From Haliclona indistincta (taxonomy: Eukaryota > Porifera > Demospongiae > Haplosclerida > Chalinidae), in NCBI GenBank assembly GCA_964017065.1, contig OZ024788.1, positions 2,155,021 through 2,219,020 of the forward strand: a stretch of DNA of 64,000 nt, written 5' to 3'. The notes beneath the pieces were generated by a model, which was given only the letters and a program-made list of their open reading frames with translations, searched no databases and had not been told where the DNA came from. The position numbers and the translations under genes are program-made. Within the stretch, counting starts at the first letter, position 1, and each line of letters opens with the position of its first letter. Positions 20,371 to 30,552 of the stretch are shown here, piece after piece.

Positions 20371-21383
20371 CGCACAGTTACACGATCTTGTTCAGCCAAG
20401 GGCTTAACTCTTGAACAAAGTTTAATAATGCTAACTATGAATACTTTCTGGATTTAACCTTTCCATTGTGTAAAGTGTGTTTAGTATTGAGCTTCATGCC
20501 CAGGGGTTGAGTCTGGGTACTGGTTACAGGATGATAATGCTGTTAAACGCTTCAGCAGTAAGCTTGACTGTAAGCTTCAGTTCAATGCTATTTACAGTAG
20601 TATCAAACTGTTTCACTGCACAATAAAAGTCGCCTCAATTTTTATGACAATTCTTGATTTCAATGAACTATGTACACATGATGTGTGGAAAAATTTCTCA
20701 TACCTACACGTAACTGGACAAAATTAAGGATTTTTCTTTCCATAGCTGGTTGTATCTGTGTAGTATAGAGAACTCAATACAGTCATTGACCACATGTAGC
20801 ATGTGCCCCTCACATGATCAGATAGTATTCCTGGATTCTGCTAGCTGTTATTATTGGTAGACAATGGTTGGTATTTTGGGACAACCCTGAGTAGTTTCTA
20901 CTGAAATATGGGGATTGTTCAATGAAGAATATAATAATTATACCAGGAACTTATTATTCCAAGGAGTCTACAACCATGAAACAGCAGAAAATATATGGGC
21001 CACTATTATGTAGGCCACTGAAAATGTATGGGCCACTGTGGCGTACAGCTCGTACAAAAATTGCCTAACAAGGAACTTGTTTTCAATATGCCAAGTGGCG
21101 GATATCTTTTGTGCTATTACCACTGCTCTATTTGAAGTTGTATGCTCCTTGGAATCATAATCACTAGCTCTAGCTGATCATTGTCCTGAGCTAGTGCTTT
21201 AGTAGATGTGCGAGTTATCTTAGGCACCTTGAGTAATAATGGCACCTATGACCTCTCTGGCTTACATTTAAGCTTATCTTTATTCTATTATAATAGGTAT
21301 TTCACAAGTATGTTTTGAAAAAATTATTCGTTAACATGTACATTTACAAGTCACTTAATGATTCACACATGTCAATTCGGAGA
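20371..21383. other. intergenic spacer with cassette copy 2
   Basis: The upstream flank of member 5 (to about 20930) is nearly identical to 29432-29960 and similar to 26154-26430 and 33753-34130. No gene seen in 20930-21383. Confidence 0.6.
20433..20443 (-). promoter_or_regulatory. conserved upstream motif TATTCATAGTT
   Basis: 63 nt upstream of the member 5 ATG; also present in the duplicated flanks at 29494 and 33815. Confidence 0.4.
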
Positions 21384-22059
21384 TCATTGCTTGGTTGGCT
21401 TCTTTGTTTTAGTGTCTTTTTTCTTGTCTTTATCAGCATAGGCAAATGTCATGTAGATAGCGTACGCATGATGACTTGCTCTTTTTCCAGATCTTGCCTT
21501 AGTGCTCTTCAATCTTGGATCATTTCTATAGCGATGTAGAATGCGCTCCTTCATGTCAAGTGTGAACGTTTCTTGGTCAGTAGCTTTCAAGGGCACCGTG
21601 TCACTTGTTATAGCGCATAACACAACCATCCCGTCACCTCCATGATGTTCTTTCTTGTGGACATTCCAGCTTATACTAATGTCATCCTTCCTCCAAGTAT
21701 CGGGATTAAGAGGGTCAAAATCCATGAATCCAGTTTTTGTTTGTTTTTGCAGAACGTATGCCTTGCCAATATAAAACTTGGCTATTTTCCTGTCTTGTCC
21801 AATCTCAAGTGCATTTATAGTGTCTTTCAGTTTCGTTACGATCTTTTCCTCAATGTCATTGGCATTCTTGCTGTTCATTAAGTTTGCTAGATTATACGAG
21901 TAGTATATTCTTCCATTGCATAGCTCATCGAAATCAGCCCCTCCTCTGGTTGATGTGCTTGTGGCCGACACAGAATCACTATCAAGAGCCTAGTTAGAAT
22001 GGATACTGTACATGTAAATGTTTAAAATTGACAAGAATACAAACCTGGCTTGCTGCCAT
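21384..22059 (-). CDS. two-exon GIY-YIG-like paralog with lost catalytic residues, family member 6
   Basis: Exons 22045-22059 (ATG GCA GCA AGC CAG, MAASQ) and 21384-21989, with GT-AG borders and a 55-nt intron in phase 0; 206 aa. Exon 2 begins ALDSDSVSATSTSTRGGADF. The frame alone starts at a GTG, which is why the small first exon is needed. The predicted catalytic Arg is Ser (ISISWNVHK) and the Glu is Lys (LDMKERILHRY). YIG is kept as FYIGKAYV, and YYSYN keeps the first Tyr. The tail is only about 15 residues, very basic (KDKKKDTKTKKPTKQ). It belongs to the MAERQ subfamily with 28166-28860 and 34986-35609. Probably non-catalytic. Confidence 0.75.
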
Positions 22060-22726
22060 TGTCTCTGTCTTGTTTGCTGAAAGCAGAAATTTACTAGATG
22101 AGTCTGGAAATATAATAACAGCTCAGAGCAGTAAGACTTAGACTGAAACTAATCACAACCAGGCACGTGTCTAGGAATGAAGAAAGATAGGTGCGAACGC
22201 GAAGCATGTGCACAAAATATTAATATTCATAAAAATATTTTTAAGTTCGTTGTAATAACAGTTATGATAAATTTATAGCCAAAGCAGACCCACAGTGTAC
22301 TTTAATGCAATGAATAATTTAAAACTTCAATGCTGACTTGCTGAGGGGGGTGATAGAGCACCCTGAGCCCTATCGTGGACACGCCCCTGACAACATCACT
22401 GCTCCAATACAGTGCTGCAGCTGCAAAATGTGCTGCACGTGGCTGTTGATGGTGTAAATGTAAACTGTGCATGCCCATTATGCTGCCAAATTTGTTGTTT
22501 TTTTCTGGGCCCAATAGCCTGATTCCAAGGAACATGTTTTATGTACATGTAACTAGAAATCAGTTGTGAATGGAGTAAAAAGAGCATTGTTTGATATCTG
22601 CATCATCTACATGTTTTTCACTAGTCAACAACAACAAACGTTCAGTGTACACTGGATTGCTAAATATTTTTACGAGAGAAAAGAAACTGCAAGAAACAAA
22701 ACACATGATTCATTACAGACTAAAAT
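22060..22726. other. intergenic spacer, nothing recognised
   Basis: No family remnant or structured repeat was identified. It contains the 3' flank of the following pseudogene. Confidence 0.4.
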
Positions 22727-23759
22727 CTAATCATTTTCATTTAGAATGCCATTAGGGTCTATTTCTGATATGCCGTCAATATAACTCTGCACCAGTTCTC
22801 GTCTAGTCAAACTGGATCCTGTGCCTTGTAAGACTGAATCACTGCTGTCTTCATGAGTCACAGCAAATCTTACTCTGCGTCCTGAGGAGCGGGTTTGTAG
22901 AGGAGCTTGTGATAGGGGATTCTGTGGTCTTTGGTTGGATTCATTTCGTCTATTTCTTCTCAAAGGTCTTCTTGCAAGAGATGCTTCAGTCTGAGTAGAG
23001 TTTGTAGGAGCTGTTGCTGGTTGAGTACTGGTCTGTGATTGTTGCTGAGTAGAAGAGGCAGCTGTGGAAGAAACAGCTTGGGCACGTGAACTGCACTTTC
23101 CTTTCTTTCTAGGAGAAGTTGGTGGTGGAGGGGTGTGGCTTGGACCTGGCTCTGAGTTATAATATATAGATGGTTCTTCCTTACAACTAAAGGCCATGTA
23201 GATGACATGCTATGCAGCGACGTTTCGTTGTTCTGCCGGTAGTGAATGTCTCATTGACCACAGGCACTTTTGGGTCTGAACGAGAGAGAAGGTAGTGATG
23301 GAGGAGCTTCTGTTCCATAGCTAGTGCAAAGTCTTCTTGATGCACTCTACCTCTGCATGTTTTGTTCACTGTCTCTCTAGTAATGGCACCCAGTACGACT
23401 AACCCATCTCTGCCATAGTCCTTATGCTTGTGTTCACCCCAGCGACTGCTAATACCATTCTTCTTCCATGTGTGGTGGTCATCTGGATCGAATGTCCTAA
23501 ATCCTCCTCCTGCCTTTCTCTTTCGTTGCAAATATGTTTTACCAATGTAGACCTTGGCTATAGTTCTATCTGAGAGGAACTCCCCGGACTCAAGATCTGT
23601 AATAGTTTGTTCTAGCTGTGCTATCAGCTTTGTCTTGATTTCCTCCACTTCTGTCTCCAAGGTCAGGTTTTTCACAGGATTGCAGGCATAGTTTTTGGCC
23701 CCTTTAAGTAGATCCTCGTAGTCAGCTCCGCCTACTGTTGTCTTGCTAATATCAGACAT
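22727..23759 (-). pseudogene. SDIS-type family gene broken by a 2-bp deletion
   Basis: Starts at the ATG at 23759 (MSDISKTTVGGADYEDLL), as in the intact copies at 36113, 42098 and 45826. The head is intact through YIGKTYLQRKRK, SSRWGEHK and AMEQKLLHHY. At about 23208 the intact copies read GACATATGCTATG on the plus strand, whereas here it is GACATGCTATG. The missing AT shifts the frame after RRCIA and gives a stop 6 codons later. The rest of the gene continues in the other frame from MAFSCKEEPS through SEPGPSHTPPP, GRRVRFAV (RVxF-type) and the end GILNEND at 22727. The otherwise clean sequence says the break is recent, or a sequencing error. Confidence 0.85.
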
Positions 23760-24126
23760 CTTAAACTGATAGTGTTTCAACGAATGGCTTCCATAGACGC
23801 AGCAGAGTTTAGCTTAGCTGTATAATTCTGTTTGTGGCTTCCAGCTATGCATAGGAGTCCCAGTGAATACTTGCCTTAACTTAAGAGCCTTGAATCTTGT
23901 TTAGTAACCTATGAATTTCACTATAGTCCTTGATGATCGTATTCTAGCATAACACTGAGAAGCTGCTAGGTTTACTCTAAGTTGGCTGCTTGTGTATTAT
24001 AACCACTGTTTAGTGTTTGTCAGTTTATGTTTACATGACAACACCATACAAGTGCTTGAGTTTAGTACACAAGCATTTTTTTTGCATTTTTACATAATAA
24101 TACTGAATCTTGGTACTGTCAACACT
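23760..24126. other. duplicated spacer upstream of SDIS-type genes
   Basis: Closely matches 37196-37547 and 43178-43525 (shared CGAATGGCTTCCAT, GTGAATACTTGCC, CATAACACTGAGAAGCT), marking three copies of one segmental duplication. Confidence 0.75.
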
Positions 24127-24300
24127 AATCTTTTGTTAGATCAATCACATCTGAATTAGTTACAACTGGTTCTTGTACACTAGCTAAATATTTCTGCAAA
24201 ATGTCTGTTTCTGAATATCTTGAAAATCTTCTGAGTCTCGCTTATTCTCGTCAGTACATCAACTTTCTCTGATTTCAAAACAAATCAAAGTAAAAAATCA
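24127..24300 (-). pseudogene. C-terminal tail relic ending VIDLTKD
   Basis: The minus strand encodes QKYLASVQEPVVTNSDVIDL followed by TKD and a stop, matching the last 25 residues of the genes at 43526 and 47208. The frame is closed a few dozen codons upstream, and no head is attached. A 3-bp loss removes one residue of the usual TKED end. Confidence 0.7.
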
Positions 24301-24578
24301 ACTCAACAAGTTCGGTCTGTGAATAGTTAAAAACTTCATCATCTTTTGATGAGAGAACTCAGATTGTCTAAATTTATTCATTATAGTTAAAAACCAAGAA
24401 AACAAGTTATGTCCAGAATGCGAAAAGCTGCTGAAAGAAATCCATCCCTTCTTGTTGGTCTCCACTTTGAATCGAAGGAACTGGTTAGCTCGGGACAAAG
24501 AATATCTGAACAGATAAAGAAAATAGCAGGAGATGTGTACTATAATTTTTATCTAACTAGCTTGTCTCATTGTGTCTG
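24301..24578. other. duplicated non-coding segment
   Basis: Nearly identical to 37720-38001. Both copies hold a plus-strand ORF of 62 codons starting ATGTCCAGAATGCG. The two copies are too similar for its conservation to mean anything. Confidence 0.5.
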
Positions 24579-25640
24579 TCATGGAGGACTGAGGTGACCT
24601 TTGAGCACTGGAGTGTGTCCTGGAGTACTGTAATAGCGAGAGATACTAAATGGCGATTGTTGGGAAAGGAGTATAGCTAATTCATCTGGTGATGAAGATG
24701 ATGAATCAACATCACTGTCTGAATCCTGTGATGATGACGAAGAAGAGTTACTGTCAGTCATCGGAATGTCTTGTGATGATGAATTATTTTCACTCATTGA
24801 AATGTCATCTGCATGTTGAAATTCCTTGCAGCTATCAGCATGTGTTTGCATTATTGGTGAAGGAGAGTTTTGAGAGTCTACTTCTTCTACTTGTTGCTGG
24901 CTGGGAGGTGACTTTGGAGCAGTACTTAATGGAGAAGAAGGGTTGGTTGAGACAGTACTTAATGGAGAAGAAGGGTTGGTCAAGACAGTACTTAACGGAG
25001 AAGAAGGGTTGGTCAAGACAGTACTTAACGGAGAAGAAGGGTTGGTCAAGACAGTACTTAACGGAGAAGAAGGGTTGGTTGAGACATTACTTAATGGAGA
25101 AGAAGGGTTGATTGAGATAGGTTGAGATTGTCTAGTTATTTGTTTTACTACCATGGTATTTGGCATCATCTGGATTTTAACTATTAGACTGCCTTCTTCC
25201 ACTTCTTGATGGTCACTGGCACGTGTTCTTTGATCTGTCAAGTCGTATTCTTCTCTTGTGTCAATTCTTCGTCTTTTTGCACGAGGAGGAGAGTCATCAG
25301 CTGTAATGGAGGAAGATGAGCTTTGAGGACTGTACTTGGGTACAGTGTGACCCATGGTTTGCTCCTGCTCAGCAACAGGAGAAGAATCTGTGATTGATGG
25401 AGGTGGTGTAGAAAGAAGCTCATCTGGTGACGAAGACAATGAATCATCTTCACTGCTTGAATCTTGAGAAGACGGCAAAGAATTACTGTCAGTTGTTGAG
25501 CTGTGAGAAGTGTCGTTTGACAGTTCAGATTCTGTGCAGCTGATTATTGGTGGATTACTGTGTTGCTGGCTGGAAGGTGACTTTGGAGCAGTACTTAATG
25601 GAGAAGAAGGGTTGGTTGAGATAGGTTGAGCTATTTGTTT
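24579..25640 (-). pseudogene. headless Ser/Pro-rich tail (duplicate of the 38-41.5 kb gene tail)
   Basis: The reading frame is open from about 25640 to the stop at 24579 but has no ATG-initiated head; the longest frame only opens at TTG codons. It matches the tail of the 38002-41518 locus: TDSSPVAEQEQT, SPPRAKRRRIDTREEYD, DQRTRASDHQEVEEGSLIVK, then SSPLST repeats, SQQQVEEVDSQNSPSP and the end KGHLSPP. Upstream, homology ends where an unrelated insert (CTTAAGGTGGCACTTC) begins. It is either a relic or a downstream exon of an unrecognised gene. Relic is preferred because the neighbouring head is only a 22-codon stub. Confidence 0.7.
24921..25118 (-). repeat. 33-bp tandem repeat, six units (NPSSPLSTVLT)
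   Basis: Plus-strand units starting AGTACTTAA begin at 24921 and recur every 33 bp, encoding NPSSPLSTVLT or STVST on the minus strand. The sister copy at 38350 has a single unit, so expansion happened after the segmental duplication. Confidence 0.9.
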
Positions 25641-25649
25641 TGCACCTAG

Positions 25650-26086
25650 CTATCTTAAGGTGGCACTTCACCGGAAACAGCAAGTAAATAATAATTTTCA
25701 CAGTTTAGATATCGTCAACTGGCTATGCCCAATAGTCGTAAAACAAGGCGGCTAATGAGGACAGTTTTTAGGTACACAATGTTCCGCTGTTCTTTGACGC
25801 AGGCTGCTGTTGCTAGCTGGATCGAGTCTCTTAGACATCGGGCCAAAGATATTTGCATTGATTTTAACGAAGTAAGCTATATGGTCCGTATAATAGCTGT
25901 ATATCGACATGTGAGTGACAGATCTGGCTAATATTCAAGAAACCAGGCTTTATTTTGGGGATAACGATGCAAATGCATGTGAAGCACAAGAAGGCAAGTG
26001 TGCCAGTAGTATTTATTCTCATCTGTCTTGTGTCGCTGTCGCACATAGTGTACCTAACGCTCGCCAGCAGGTGTCGTCTGTCCCGC
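25650..26086. repeat. repeated insert, copy 1 (CTTAAGGTGGCACTTCACCGG...)
   Basis: A roughly 435-bp segment closely similar to 33238-33685. Both copies begin CTTAAGGTGGCACTTCACCGG and end GTCCCGCTAA next to the same point of a family N-terminal stub. The left flanks differ (tail relic here, unrelated spacer there). It contains short conserved ORF-like stretches on the plus strand (for example LTQAAVASWIESLRHRA), so it may derive from an exon or a mobile element; unidentified. Confidence 0.65.
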
Positions 26087-26153
26087 TAATAGCTCCTGTA
26101 CACAACAGTTCAAAGTCAGCACCTCCCTGGGTTGTTTTGCTGACAAGTGACAT
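26087..26153 (-). pseudogene. N-terminal stub of a member 5-like gene
   Basis: ATG at 26153 begins MSLVSKTTQGGADFELLC, then TGAI, and the homology stops there at the repeated insert. Only 22 codons of the domain survive. The upstream flank is the same cassette as at member 5. Confidence 0.8.
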
Positions 26154-26430
26154 CGCACAGTAACACGATCTTGTTCAGCCAAGAACTTAACTCTTAAACA
26201 AATTTTGTAAGCTTCAGTTCAATACTATTTACAGCAGTATCAAACTGTTTCACTGCACAATAAAAGTCGTCTCAATTTTTATGACAATTCTTGATTTCAA
26301 TGAACTATTACACGTAACTGGACAAAATTAAGGATTTTTCTTTCCATGGCTGGTCGTATCTGTGTAGTATAGAAAGCTCAGTGCAGTCATTGACCACATG
26401 TAGCATGTGCCCCTCACATGATCAGATATT
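26154..26430. other. cassette copy 3, left part
   Basis: Upstream flank of the stub, homologous to 20371-20850 and 29432-29900, interrupted at 26430/26431 by the 1.2-kb insertion and resumed at 27651. Confidence 0.7.
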
Positions 26431-27650
26431 AGGGAGGCACGGTAGTGCCTCCCTATGTAGGGTTGAACGAGAAAACAAGATGGCGGCTACTACAATGTAT
26501 TAGCGTTCAAACGCTGATATTTCGCCTGGTGATGAATTTTATACGTCCAAAGACACTTAAATTTGCTATCTGGCGTTGCCCCATCTTACAGTAGCAAGGA
26601 GATCGCTCGAAAGTGTTACTAAAGTGACGAACCTGAAAACGGTGAAAATCGAGTTTCGTCATCTTCGTTTTCTTCTTTCTTCCACTCGCCTAGCACCTTT
26701 ATGTGAGCAGTGACGAGACCAAAACACCCACGAACAGTCGTGAAATTCTCCTGGCATGTGCCTTTTGAACTTAGTTTTTAGCGAAACGGTGATATAACTT
26801 CCGCGATTTCTCGATCGTGATCCATTGTCAGCTAAGTGTAAGACGCCATTATTGTGATTGCGCAATACGCACGTGACCAAGCAGTGGTTAGCGCACGTGA
26901 CCAAGCACTAGCTTGAGTATAAGGCCACGCCGTATGGATGACGGAGAACACATTATCTGTCTGGAGTCTTCGAAGAACGGAAAGGTATAGGATCACCATT
27001 CTGCACTTGCCAGATAATTATAACCGCCGTACAGGTCTACATGTATGTACAAACTAGTGTGGGCGGGGCTCGTATGCAATTCATGCATGCATGTATGCGT
27101 AGGCGAGCTGATAAGCATAACAATTATTTTTTGCTACAAGTTTAAAATTGTTAATAATAAAGAAAAGCCATCAACAACAGGAAAACTAAACCAATGGTGG
27201 AAACAAAGATGGCTCAGCATGTGCGATGAACTGCACTGCACTAAAAAGGGACACAAACAAGTAAATTAAAAAGATTTCTATCGAAATCAATAGGATGTAG
27301 GGTTGTGAAATCTACCACTGGTCCACAATGTAAACTAACAAGGAACAAGCATGGAATGGTAACACGATTGACTTGCTAACAGACCATAGATCCCTACATC
27401 AGTGGCTGTACATAAGATCAATATTTTGTGACAAGCTGAATGCACATCTGGTGTCAGTCAACAGCAACTATAGCTGTATTAGCTATAGTCAACCACAGCA
27501 GCCACTGATGTAGGGATCTATGGTCTGTTAGCAAGTCAATCGTGTTACCATTCCATGCTTGTTCCTTGTTAGTTTACATTGTGGACCAGTGGTAGATTTC
27601 ACAACCCTACATCCTATTGATTTCGATAGAAATCTTTTTAATTTTCTTTT
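26431..27650. mobile_element. 1.2-kb insertion in the cassette
   Basis: Other cassette copies read CAGATATTATTCCTGGATTCT without interruption (34505-34526). Here CAGATATT ends at 26430 and ATTCCTGG starts at 27651, so removing 1220 bp restores the ancestral sequence exactly. The left end is a hairpin, AGGGAGGCAC-GGTA-GTGCCTCCCT. The right part is the perfect inverted repeat 27264-27643. No transposase-like ORF was seen. It may be one composite element or two nested ones. Confidence 0.7.
27264..27643. repeat. perfect 145-bp inverted repeat
   Basis: Arms 27264-27408 and 27499-27643 are exact reverse complements as far as I can read, separated by a 90-nt loop. The outer ends are AATTAAAAAGATTTC and its complement; the inner ends are CAGTGGCTG and CAGCCACTG. 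Could be a fold-back MITE or an assembly artefact. Confidence 0.9.
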
Positions 27651-28165
27651 ATTCCTGGATTCTGCTTGTTATTATTGGTAGACAATGGTTGGTATTTTAG
27701 GACAACCCTGAGTAGTTTCTGCTATAGTATGGGTGTGGCTGTCCCTTGTACTAGGAGGGTTAAACTGATACATGTCTCATAATGAGCTCACACACTCTGA
27801 TCATAACTGCTTGTAGCTGTGTGGAAGAAGCTGATCTGTATGTGTGGTAGAGTTTCATGCAGAACAAGCTTTCTTTATGCACGTCTGTGAATTCTCTTGG
27901 CTCTCTCTGGTTAGTAGTAGCACCCAGCGTTATTTACTATAGCCCTTTGCTGGATACTGTTAGTACTAGCTGTTAATGTTAATTCCTGTTACTGTTAATA
28001 GCTGTTACCTATTATTAGATCAAAGAAGTCAAAATATATTACTTAAAATTGCACTTTTTATTATTACTTATAAATACAATCATCAATGTTATGATAATGT
28101 TATTGTTCATAAGGTTAATAAGTTTGGGGTTAATATTTTTAGCTTAGTTCTTGTTGATGTACCGG
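27651..28165. other. cassette copy 3, right part, and 3' flank
   Basis: Continues the cassette (GACAATGGTTGGTATTTTAG) and then matches 34530-34985, the 3' flank of the paralog at 34986. It marks one end of a duplicated block, 27.65-29.3 kb versus 34.5-36.05 kb. Confidence 0.7.
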
Positions 28166-28860
28166 CTAGTTGTCTACCTCTGTGTCTTCATCTTCTTCCT
28201 CTTCCTCTTCTGTCTCCTCATCCTCTTCAGCATAGGCAAATGCTATGTAGATGGCGTAAGCTGGATATCTGCTTGCTCGTTGTACATGTCCTGGATTTTC
28301 TGTGATGTGTACCAATCTTGGATCTTCTCTATAGTGACGGATAAGACGTTGTTCCATATTGAGCGTGAAGTCCTCTTGATGCATAGCTCCGAAAGGCACA
28401 GTGTCTTTCGTGATGGCGCACAATACGACCATGCCATCTCGACCATAATCCTTTTTCTTGTGTTCACCCCAACAACTGCTAATGCCATTTTTTCTCCATG
28501 TATTATTATTGAGTGGGTCAAACTTCTGGACTCTTATTCTGCGTGGAACGTATGTCTTTCCAATGTAGAACTTGGCTATTGTTCGTCCTGATCCAATCTG
28601 AAGTGCGGTCACAGTATCCTCCAATTTCGCCGTGATCTTTTTCTCGATGTGATCGGCTGTCCTTACATCTGGAGTCATCAGGTCAGCGAGGTTGAAGGAG
28701 TAATAAGGAGTAGCTCCATGACACAGCATATCAAAATTGATTTCACCTCTGGTTGTTATGGTCGATGTCGACATCCTACTATCTAGGGGCACCTGTTGTA
28801 AAAATAAGTCTGTCATACCGTGGAAATACTTGTAGGAGAACAAACCTGTCTTTCAGCCAT
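28166..28860 (-). CDS. two-exon GIY-YIG-like protein of the MAERQ subfamily
   Basis: Exons 28846-28860 (MAERQ) and 28166-28792, GT-AG, 53-nt intron, phase 0; 213 aa. Exon 2 starts VPLDSRMSTSTITTRGEINF. Predicted catalytic Tyr residues (YYSFN, FYIGKT), His (CWGEHK) and Glu (NMEQRLIRHY) are kept, but the Arg is Cys (SSCW). The C-terminus is a short acidic run (EEDEETEEEEEEDEDTE). The intron itself is in frame and open, so unspliced reading also gives a protein, MFSYKYFHGMTD...; splicing is preferred because the same donor and acceptor recur in three paralogs. Closest copy: 34986-35609. Confidence 0.75.
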
Positions 28861-29348
28861 ATTGCTCAACCTCACTGCTAGACAGCACAGTGCTCAAATA
28901 CAGTACGGCAGCACGGCTCTCAGTAGATATGTGCAGCTGCATAATGTGTGGCTGTTGTTATAAATGTATACTGCGCATGCCCTTGCTGTGCCCGCCCTTG
29001 CTGTGCCCATATTTCTGAGAAAGCAAAATTATGTTATTCATAGCACACAAATAACCTGATTACAAGGATCATGTACTATTGTACATGTACCTAGAATACA
29101 GGTATTTTTGTGTAAATACAGCTAACTGGTACTACTGCAGCTTCTGTTTCATTAACCCTCAGTGCGAGGGTTATGGTACTGGCTCTGCCGCATTGTATTG
29201 ATGAGTATGGGTATCCAATACAAACAGAACTACCTTTATCACTCAATACCTTTATCACATAATCAAGACAATGTTGGTGCTTGTTCAGTGTGTACTGGAT
29301 TGCTAAATATATTTACACTTTTTACGGAGAGATTGCTAAATATATATA
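28861..29348. other. upstream flank of the MAERQ gene, duplicated at 35610-36060
   Basis: Shares CAGTACGGCAGCAC, GAGAAAGCAAAATTATGTTATTC and GGTGCTTGTTCAGTGTGTACT with the flank at 35.6 kb. No gene seen. Confidence 0.65.
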
Positions 29349-29431
29349 TTGAAGGAGTAGTTTCTAATAGTTCCTGTACAAAGTATTTCAAAGTCAGCTC
29401 CTCCCTGGGTTGTTTTGCTGACAACAGACAT
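29349..29431 (-). pseudogene. N-terminal stub identical to member 5
   Basis: ATG at 29431 gives MSVVSKTTQGGADFEILC then TGTIRNYSF, matching member 5 without a visible change, and the homology ends abruptly at ATATATATT. The 27-codon stub keeps the full upstream flank and its promoter-like motif, so it might still be transcribed, but it cannot encode the domain. Confidence 0.85.
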
Positions 29432-30552
29432 CGCACAGTGACACGATCTTGTTCAGCCAAGGGCTTAACTCTTGAACAAAGTTTAATAATGCTAACTATG
29501 AATACTTTCTGGATTTAACCTTTCCATTGTGTAAAATGTGTTTAGTACTGAACTTCATGCCCAGGGGTTGAGTCTGGGTACTGGTTACAGGATGATAATG
29601 CTGTTTAACACTTCAGCAGTAAGCTTGACTGTAAGCTTCAGTTCAGTACTATTTACAGCAGTATCAAACTGTTTCACTGCTCAATAAAAGTCGTCTCAAT
29701 TTTTATGACAATTCTTGATTTCAATGAACTATGTACACATGATGTGTGGAAAATGTTTTTCTCATGCCTACACGTAACTGGAGAAAATTAAGGATTTTTC
29801 TTTCCATGGCTGGTCATATCTGTGTAGTGTAGAGAGCTCAGTGCATTCATTGACTGCATGTAGCATGTGCTCCTCACATGATCAGATAGTATTCCTGGAT
29901 TCTAGTTGTTATTATTGGTAGACAATGGTTGGTATTTTAGGACAACCCTGAGTAGTTTCTGCTATAGTATGGGTGTTGCTGCCCCTTGTACTAGCAGGGT
30001 TAAACTGATACATGTTTTATAATGAGCACACACACTCTGATCATAATTTTGATGACTGCTTGTAGCTGTGTGGAAGAAGCTGATGATTATAAATGTGTGG
30101 TAGAGTTTAGTTTGCTTCATGTAGAACATCTTTTCTCTGTGCACATCTGTGAATTCTCTTGGCTCTCTCTGGTTAGCCTGTTCCTGGTTCTCATACTGTT
30201 AGTATCAGCTGTTACTATTAATCCCTGCTTATTACTAGTAAAATTTGCACTTTTCATAGTACTTATAGATACATGTTACAGTAAGCATGTGTTCATAGGG
30301 TCGATATGTCTAGGATTTGTAGTAATGTGAACAGAGAACCAAGAGCTGGGATTGAAATTCTAATTCTCAAATCACACACACACAGTATTTAAACAGAGAG
30401 AGGACAATGACCTGCAACACTCACATGACAAAATACAAAAGATGACAGACTGACTGACTACAAGACTGACTGGATTACAAGAATAACAAAAGATTACTAT
30501 AAGATTAATTATTATGACTTAGTTCTTCTGGATATACTAATAGTCTTTCACT
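29432..30552. other. cassette copy 4 and 3' flank
   Basis: 29432-29960 repeats the member 5 upstream flank; 29880-30080 repeats the cassette. 30330-30552 is a unique 3' flank of the next gene with no feature noticed. Confidence 0.65.

Noticed and set aside
24409..24597. 62-codon ORF conserved with 37832-38020
   Set aside because: The two copies belong to near-identical segmental duplications, so conservation carries no information, and the end overlaps the tail relic on the other strand.
24921..25118. Regular 33-bp repeats as a possible CRISPR array
   Set aside because: Units are directly adjacent without spacers, keep a reading frame and lie in eukaryotic sequence.
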